A DNA stretch of 9,960 nt from Candidatus Rhabdochlamydia sp. (GTDB lineage: Bacteria > Chlamydiota > Chlamydiia > Chlamydiales > Rhabdochlamydiaceae): positions 1-9,960 of the forward strand of contig JASHWX010000039.1 of NCBI GenBank assembly GCA_030043815.1, given 5' to 3'. The translations under genes and the position numbers were made by a program. Of the stretch, positions 5,764 through 9,960 are shown piece after piece. Below the pieces are notes generated by a model. That model worked only from the letters and a program-made list of their open reading frames with translations. It searched no databases and was not told the origin of the DNA. Positions within the stretch are counted from its first letter, which is position 1. Every line of letters begins with the position of its first letter.

Positions 5764-6666
5764 TCAGAAGCCGAACGCAAGCTTTCCTTGGGCATAAGGG
5801 GCGCCGTTGAAGTGGTAATATTTCGGGTGGTGGTTTTCGTGGTCCTTGATCAATATCCAGCCGCCGAAATTCCAGCCGCCGCCAACCGTTGCTGAAAAGT
5901 TGTTATTTGTATGAAAATTGAGGTCGAGCTCGAGCCCTTTTGAATAGACTTCAAAGATCCCGTTGTGGAAACGGCCTTTGCCGCCATGGACGCGCATGGG
6001 GAAGCGGTAGGGCATGCCGAATGCGCCCACTTCAGCGGATGCGGACAAGTATTTGTTAAATAGATATTCGATCGAGAGGTTGATGGGGAAGATCCCGTTG
6101 AACTTCCAATGGTCTCCTACGCTCCAATCGATGCCTATGATAGGGAGCATATAGCCATTTTTCACGCCGACATAGCCCGTCCAGCCGATGTGCATGCCGA
6201 TCGTGTCGGAAAATTGATAGCGGCCCCACATGAGGCCGTAATAGACGCCCGATTGGCCGAAATTCCACGTTTTCGTATCGACGGATGTGCCGGCGGATAA
6301 TACCCACCGCCAATCTTTGATAGAGGTTGAGATCCACCCGAGCGAGGCGCTTGCAAATTGATAATTGCTTTCTCTAAATCGGGGATTGTGGAGCCATCCA
6401 AAATGCAAATAGTTATATCCGGCTTCCCAGCTCAATGCATTGCATTCAGTGATGTAATGGGAGAAGTAGAGATTGGCATGGCCGTCTTGATATTGCTCAT
6501 GCGTCCCATGGACGGAGCGGGTGCGGAATTTCGCTTTGCCGACCTGGCGGAATTCACTGTCAAAATGCACATGGCTGTCAGGCGAGACAAAGCTGTAATC
6601 GGTGACTAAATTGTAATAAGATGCCGTTAGAAAAAAAAGCGGTAGAAGGATGAATTTTTTTTTCAT
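5764..6666 (-). CDS. Probable outer-membrane beta-barrel protein (300 aa)
   Basis: No named family recognised. M-K-K-K followed by a hydrophobic stretch (F-I-L-L-P-L-F-F-L-T-A) looks like a signal sequence, though the cleavage point is unclear. The remainder is rich in Y, W, F, G and N, with alternating hydrophobic and polar residues expected of membrane beta-strands, for example N-Y-Q-F-A-S-A-S-L-G-W and L-S-A-S-A-E-V-G-A-F-G. The chain ends in G-K-L-A-F-G-F; a terminal aromatic residue is the usual recognition mark for the BAM assembly machinery. The ATG overlaps the recN stop codon in an ATGA arrangement; the nearest GGAGG lies about 18 bases upstream inside recN, too far to be ideal, so translation probably depends on coupling. 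Nine adenines run through codons 2-4. Cysteine is nearly absent. It may be a species-group-specific surface protein or porin; substrate unknown. Confidence 0.75.
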   Translation of the reverse strand: MKKKFILLPLFFLTASYYNLVTDYSFVSPDSHVHFDSEFRQVGKAKFRTRSVHGTHEQYQDGHANLYFSHYITECNALSWEAGYNYLHFGWLHNPRFRESNYQFASASLGWISTSIKDWRWVLSAGTSVDTKTWNFGQSGVYYGLMWGRYQFSDTIGMHIGWTGYVGVKNGYMLPIIGIDWSVGDHWKFNGIFPINLSIEYLFNKYLSASAEVGAFGMPYRFPMRVHGGKGRFHNGIFEVYSKGLELDLNFHTNNNFSATVGGGWNFGGWILIKDHENHHPKYYHFNGAPYAQGKLAFGF

Positions 6667-8255
6667 ACATTTACTATACTTGCACCTCCAATCATACGCA
6701 ACAATTCTTGTTCGCGCTCCTTTTTATTCAAGAGCTTGATCTCGGTCAATGTCCGTCCGTCTTTTTCTGACTTTTGCACGCTGAAATGATGGTCGGACTT
6801 AGAGGCGACCTGTGGAAAATGCGTGATGCAAATGACTTGGCGGCATTTGCCGAGTTCGTGGAGTTTTTCGCCGATGATGGCGGCAGTTTTGCCGCCTACG
6901 TTGGCATCGATCTCATCGAAGATCAAGGTGGGCGTGCCGTTCTTTTCTGCGAGGGCCGCTTTGATGGCAAAGAGAAGGCGGGAAAGCTCGCCTCCGCTGG
7001 AATGCTCTTTGACGAGGCCGGGGAGTTCGCCTTGATTGGCCTTTAAAAAAAATTGAACGAGATCATCGCCGGATTGCTGGCGCGTTTGGGGTGAAATGTC
7101 GATGATCGCTTCTGCGCCGTGCATATTGAGGGACTGAAGCTGCTCGGTGAGGGTCTTTTGTAGGAGTGATGCCGCTTGTTTACGGTTGTGCGTAAGGGCG
7201 CCTGCTGCTTTGTCGGTTTCGGCCTGGGCTTTTTTCAGTGCGTCTTCTGCTTCTTTGATTTCTTCGGAGAGGTTTTCGAGGCGTGAAAGTTCAAAAATGA
7301 GTTTTTGTCGATGTGCGTCGATTTCCGCAAAGCTCCGGCCGTATTTCCTTTTTAAGCGGGAAATCGCGCTGAGGCGGTCCTCGAGGGCTTGAAAGGCTTG
7401 AGGGTCGTTTTCTAAATCGTAGGATTGGAGTGTGCGAAGAGCCTCTGCTAGAGAGATTTGCGCTTCGTGAATGAGTGTTGAAGTGTCTTTGAGGGAAGGA
7501 TCGTAGGCGGTCAGAGAATCGCAGGCTTTGCCGCAGCGGGCAAGCTGGGGCAGAACGGCATTGGGGCTTTCAGACAACCCTTTGATCATCATATCGATCT
7601 TTTCGCTGAGCTCATTTGCATGGGCAAGGCGCTGATGCTTTTCAAAGAGGGCATCCTCTTCTCCTTCTTTGAGCGAGACGCTTTGGATCTCATCGAGCTG
7701 AAATCGCCACATCTCTTCATCACGGCTAGAGATTTGATGAAGATCATCGAGGCGCCTTTGGCAGCTCTTTTCATGTTCGTAAGCTGTTTTAAAAGAATCG
7801 ACTTGGACGTTTCCGAAGAGGTCGACGAGCGCGCGCTGCGAATCGGCGGTGCGCAGGGTTTGGTGGGCATGCTGCCCGATGAGGTCGATCAATGCGTTTC
7901 CAATCTTTTGTAGAAGGGGGAGCGGCGCCATGCGGCAATTGATGAAGGCGCGATTTTTGCCTTCGCGGGCGATCTCGCGGCGGATGACGAGGTATTCTCC
8001 TTGATCGAGGGCGATGCCTGCTTCATCGAGGACATCCAGATGTCCGATGTCAAATGCGATCTCGACAAAGGCGCGGTCGCACCCTTTTCGTATGGCGGAG
8101 GTGTCGGCCCTGCCGCCGAGGGCAAGATCGATGGCTTCGATCAAGGCGGTCTTTCCCGCGCCGGTCTCTCCTGTCACGGCATTGAATGAAGGGCCGAAAT
8201 GGATCTCGCAGGAATCGACCAAGACGAGATTATTCAAGATGAGATGCTTGATCAC
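6663..8255 (-). CDS. recN: DNA repair protein RecN
   Basis: RecN is an SMC-like ATPase that acts at double-strand breaks with RecA in recombinational repair, in the cytoplasm. All hallmarks are present: Walker A G-E-T-G-A-G-K-T at residues 29-36, a long helical coiled-coil middle (about 150-370) containing the typical L-K-R-K-Y-G (301-306), the ABC signature S-S-G-G-E-L-S-R (419-426), Walker B L-I-F-D-E-I-D (444-450), and the I-T-H-F-P-Q-V-A loop (477-484). The length of 530 residues is slightly below the usual 550 or so, with no domain missing. The start is GTG at 8255, because the protein begins M-I-K-H-L-I-L-N-N-L-V-L-V-D exactly where the family begins. This start overlaps the end of rnhC by 26 bases in another frame, and no strong ribosome-binding site is seen. 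It shares its stop with the start of the downstream membrane-protein gene. Confidence 0.96.
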   Translation of the reverse strand: MIKHLILNNLVLVDSCEIHFGPSFNAVTGETGAGKTALIEAIDLALGGRADTSAIRKGCDRAFVEIAFDIGHLDVLDEAGIALDQGEYLVIRREIAREGKNRAFINCRMAPLPLLQKIGNALIDLIGQHAHQTLRTADSQRALVDLFGNVQVDSFKTAYEHEKSCQRRLDDLHQISSRDEEMWRFQLDEIQSVSLKEGEEDALFEKHQRLAHANELSEKIDMMIKGLSESPNAVLPQLARCGKACDSLTAYDPSLKDTSTLIHEAQISLAEALRTLQSYDLENDPQAFQALEDRLSAISRLKRKYGRSFAEIDAHRQKLIFELSRLENLSEEIKEAEDALKKAQAETDKAAGALTHNRKQAASLLQKTLTEQLQSLNMHGAEAIIDISPQTRQQSGDDLVQFFLKANQGELPGLVKEHSSGGELSRLLFAIKAALAEKNGTPTLIFDEIDANVGGKTAAIIGEKLHELGKCRQVICITHFPQVASKSDHHFSVQKSEKDGRTLTEIKLLNKKEREQELLRMIGGASIVNV

Positions 8256-9144
8256 TCTTACCTAATACTTCATCTTTTGTTTTGAAATGGAGCTTGGCCA
8301 CTTGCTCTAAGATTTTCGGCCCTTCTCTTGCCACGAGGGCCTTTCCTGTTTTGATGACGATTGAACTAGCGCCTTTGGGGATTTCCATCCCATATTGCTT
8401 GCTCAAATGCTCAAGACCCTCTAAAAAGGCCGCCCGTGCGAGGATCGATGCCGCTGCGACGACGGGATCGGCTTCTGCGCGATGCCGCTGGGTCAGTGTG
8501 ACGTCGAGCTTTTTTTGCTTGAGAGCGTTGATGACGAGATGCTCGCTTGCAAATTGATCGATGATGACATTCGTGCAGCCTGTTTTTTCGACAAGTTCAT
8601 TGATTGCTGTCGCATGCCCCCAGGCGAGCAATCGGTTTAAGTTGTGGAAGCTCGCATAGAGCTCGTTGTATTTTTTGGGGGAGATAAAAACGACCGCGTG
8701 AGGGCAGGCTTGTTTAATCTTCGCACTTAATTTGCGCACGACCATATCTGCGATCCCTTTGCTGTCGCGTGCTCCGATGGCGATGAGCTCCTTGATCTTG
8801 GCCTCATCGGCCTGAACTCCGGCGATGCACAGGGGCCCAAAGAAGTCTCCTTTGCCCGCTTCATCGATCCCGATGCGCGCTGTCATGTCGATGGAAGCCT
8901 CGGGATAAGAAAAGGCAACCGATTGCAGAATGACAGGTTCTAAATAAAAGGTGATAAAATCACCCATCTCTTTGCCCTGGACCATCAGCTTGCCTGAGGT
9001 GTAGAGGGTGCAGGAAATCCCTTTTTTTTGCGCAGAAAAAAGAGTATACTGCGGCTGGGACATCTCAAAGCCTTGCTCGATAAGGTCTTCGCGCAATTTA
9101 TCCGCGAGGGCTAGATCGATAGTGGAGACAAAACAAGATTTCAT
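8230..9144 (-). CDS. rnhC: Ribonuclease HIII
   Basis: RNase HIII cleaves the RNA strand of RNA-DNA hybrids and helps remove R-loops and primers. The N-terminal substrate-binding domain (about residues 1-85) includes C-T-L-Y-T-S-G-K-L-M-V-Q-G-K. The catalytic domain opens with R-I-G-I-D-E-A-G-K-G-D-F-F-G-P, the HIII form of the signature. The four expected acidic catalytic residues map to D94, E95, D196 and D226, the last in A-E-A-D-P-V-V-A-A-A-S-I-L-A-R. Length is 304 residues, normal for the family. I chose ATG 9144 because family members begin near F-V-S-T; a 16-residue upstream extension would need a TTG codon at 9192 and run into the divergent promoter. No good ribosome-binding site precedes the ATG. 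Chlamydiae use this enzyme as one of their RNases H. It is first in the rnhC-recN-barrel operon. Confidence 0.95.
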   Translation of the reverse strand: MKSCFVSTIDLALADKLREDLIEQGFEMSQPQYTLFSAQKKGISCTLYTSGKLMVQGKEMGDFITFYLEPVILQSVAFSYPEASIDMTARIGIDEAGKGDFFGPLCIAGVQADEAKIKELIAIGARDSKGIADMVVRKLSAKIKQACPHAVVFISPKKYNELYASFHNLNRLLAWGHATAINELVEKTGCTNVIIDQFASEHLVINALKQKKLDVTLTQRHRAEADPVVAAASILARAAFLEGLEHLSKQYGMEIPKGASSIVIKTGKALVAREGPKILEQVAKLHFKTKDEVLGKSDQASHLE

Positions 9145-9212
9145 AGTATTAGTTTTACATTGATTGAGAATAAAAACAAAGCTATACTTCAATTTTCCAC
9201 ATCTGGAGGACT
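9145..9212. promoter_or_regulatory. Divergent promoter between rnhC and rodZ
   Basis: For rodZ, TTGATT (9160-9165), a 17-bp spacer and TATACT (9183-9188) make a near-consensus sigma70/sigma66 promoter, with transcription expected from about 9195 and GGAGG at 9205-9209 as ribosome-binding site. For rnhC the complementary strand offers only a weaker TTGTTT, 16 bp, TAAAAC arrangement, which would start transcription very close to the ATG at 9144. The two promoters overlap in a 68-bp gap, so the two operons may compete for polymerase. Confidence 0.65.
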
Positions 9213-9620
9213 ATGAGCGAAGAATTAAAGCACGTGGGCGAGCTGTTCAAGAAAAAGCGCAAAGAACTCAACCTTTCATTGAAGGAAGTCGAGAATTCCA
9301 CATCGATCCGCTCTTCATATCTCGAAGCGATTGAAGAAGGTCAAATCCACGAATATATCTCGGGAGTTTATGCCTTGGGATTCATCAAGCAGTATGCTCA
9401 ATTTTTGGGAATGGACATCGAGGGAATGATCCGCGATAATCCGGCTGCTTTCAGGATGCCGGCGGAAAAACACGAGTTTTCCTATGGGATTGGCACGTTA
9501 GAGGTCCGCGGGAGCATGGGCGGGGGAGTTAAATGGCTGCCCAATGTGATTTGGGCGGGCGCCGTGGCCCTTGTCCTTGTCGCCGCTTGGTTCTTTGCTA
9601 AATTCCTAGGTATTCTTTAA
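9213..9620 (+). CDS. rodZ: RodZ-like cytoskeletal membrane protein (short chlamydial type)
   Basis: An N-terminal helix-turn-helix domain of the RodZ/YfgA (HTH_25) kind spans about residues 5-75: L-F-K-K-K-R-K-E-L-N-L-S-L-K-E-V-E, then S-I-R-S-S-Y-L-E-A-I-E-E-G, and Y-A-L-G-F-I-K-Q-Y-A-Q-F-L-G. A linker is followed by one membrane span near 112-132 (V-I-W-A-G-A-V-A-L-V-L-V-A-A-W-F-F), after which the protein stops within a few residues. In most bacteria RodZ links MreB to the cell-wall elongation machinery and has a large periplasmic domain (DUF4115); here that part is absent. Chlamydial RodZ is known to be short and to work with MreB in division, as these bacteria lack FtsZ. The start is supported by GGAGG and a strong promoter. 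The stop overlaps the next start as TAATG. Confidence 0.88.
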   Translation: MSEELKHVGELFKKKRKELNLSLKEVENSTSIRSSYLEAIEEGQIHEYISGVYALGFIKQYAQFLGMDIEGMIRDNPAAFRMPAEKHEFSYGIGTLEVRGSMGGGVKWLPNVIWAGAVALVLVAAWFFAKFLGIL

Positions 9621-9960
9621 TGCCCAATCGATTGATCAATGAGAAATCGCCTTATCTGCTGCAGCATGCGAACAATCCTGTCGATTGGTACCCTTGGGGC
9701 CAAGAGGCGTTTGATTCAGCAAAAAAGCTCGATAAACCGATTTTTTTATCCATCGGCTATGCGACGTGCCACTGGTGCCATGTCATGGAGAAGGAATCGT
9801 TTGCCAACGAGGAAGTGGCGAAGATCCTCAACGAGCATTTCGTCTGCATCAAGGTCGATCGGGAGGAACGGCCCGACATCGATGACATCTACATGACCGC
9901 CTTCCGGGTGGCGGAGGGGCGGAGCGGCGGCTGGCCGCTGTCGATGTTCCTGACCGCTGA
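9620..9960 (+). CDS. Thioredoxin-domain protein of the YyaL/DUF255 (SSP411-like) family, N-terminal part
   Basis: Runs off the right edge; 113 codons are visible. They match the start of the DUF255 thioredoxin-fold family almost word for word: N-R-L-I-N-E-K-S-P-Y-L-L-Q-H-A at residues 3-17, N-P-V-D-W-Y-P-W-G, then I-G-Y-A-T-C-H-W-C-H-V-M with the C-x-x-C pair at C50 and C53, V-D-R-E-E-R-P-D-I-D, and G-G-W-P-L-S-M-F-L-T. Full-length members are about 600-700 residues, with an N-terminal thioredoxin fold and a C-terminal six-hairpin glycosidase-like domain; the substrate is not established. No signal peptide is visible, so it is probably cytoplasmic. The ATG shares its first base with the rodZ stop (TAATG) and has no clear ribosome-binding site, so translation is probably coupled to rodZ. 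Confidence 0.93.
   Translation, partial: MPNRLINEKSPYLLQHANNPVDWYPWGQEAFDSAKKLDKPIFLSIGYATCHWCHVMEKESFANEEVAKILNEHFVCIKVDREERPDIDDIYMTAFRVAEGRSGGWPLSMFLTA

Noticed and set aside
9145..9192. N-terminal extension of rnhC from a TTG codon at 9192
   Set aside because: It would need a rare start codon within the divergent promoter. The 16 added residues are not part of the usual RNase HIII start, which aligns at ATG 9144.

Overview
The window reads as the genome of an environmental, amoeba-associated chlamydia (order Parachlamydiales or a relative). This is inferred from gene content, not from a marker gene. An RNase HIII of chlamydial type stands head-to-head with a short membrane-anchored RodZ, an arrangement I recall from Chlamydia trachomatis. 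A very large eukaryotic-like F-box/ankyrin-repeat gene is typical of symbionts that live inside protists. Coding DNA is of middling GC content, while the two main intergenic gaps (661-769 and 3741-3903) are strongly AT-rich.

Left part (1-3740), apparently accessory: the C-terminal end of a TIGR01777-type NAD-dependent epimerase enters from the left edge. It converges, with overlapping stop codons, on an unrecognised 127-aa basic-headed protein on the minus strand. That gene is divergent from a two-gene plus-strand unit: a 60-aa acidic peptide gene followed, after one base, by a 928-aa protein. The large protein has an F-box-like N-terminus and about 27 ankyrin-type repeats of 27 residues with the core G-H-L-E-x-L-K-W-A...G-C-P-W-D. 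Repeats of this style are known mainly from protists, stramenopiles and giant viruses, so it is most likely a host-directed effector.

Middle (3741-5754): a 163-bp AT-rich spacer carries a credible promoter, followed by a tight three-gene operon. Two paralogous Yip1-family membrane proteins, about half identical by eye, flank a small protein with a signal peptide. The operon looks like a self-contained envelope module of unknown function.

Right part (5764-9960), mostly core genes: a minus-strand operon runs rnhC (RNase HIII), recN (DNA repair ATPase), then an outer-membrane-barrel-like protein. Its genes overlap by 26 bp and then 4 bp. Divergent from rnhC, with a strong sigma70-type promoter between them, is rodZ. 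A YyaL/DUF255-type thioredoxin-fold protein follows through a TAATG stop-start overlap and runs off the right edge. No tRNA, rRNA, CRISPR array, insertion sequence or attachment site was seen.
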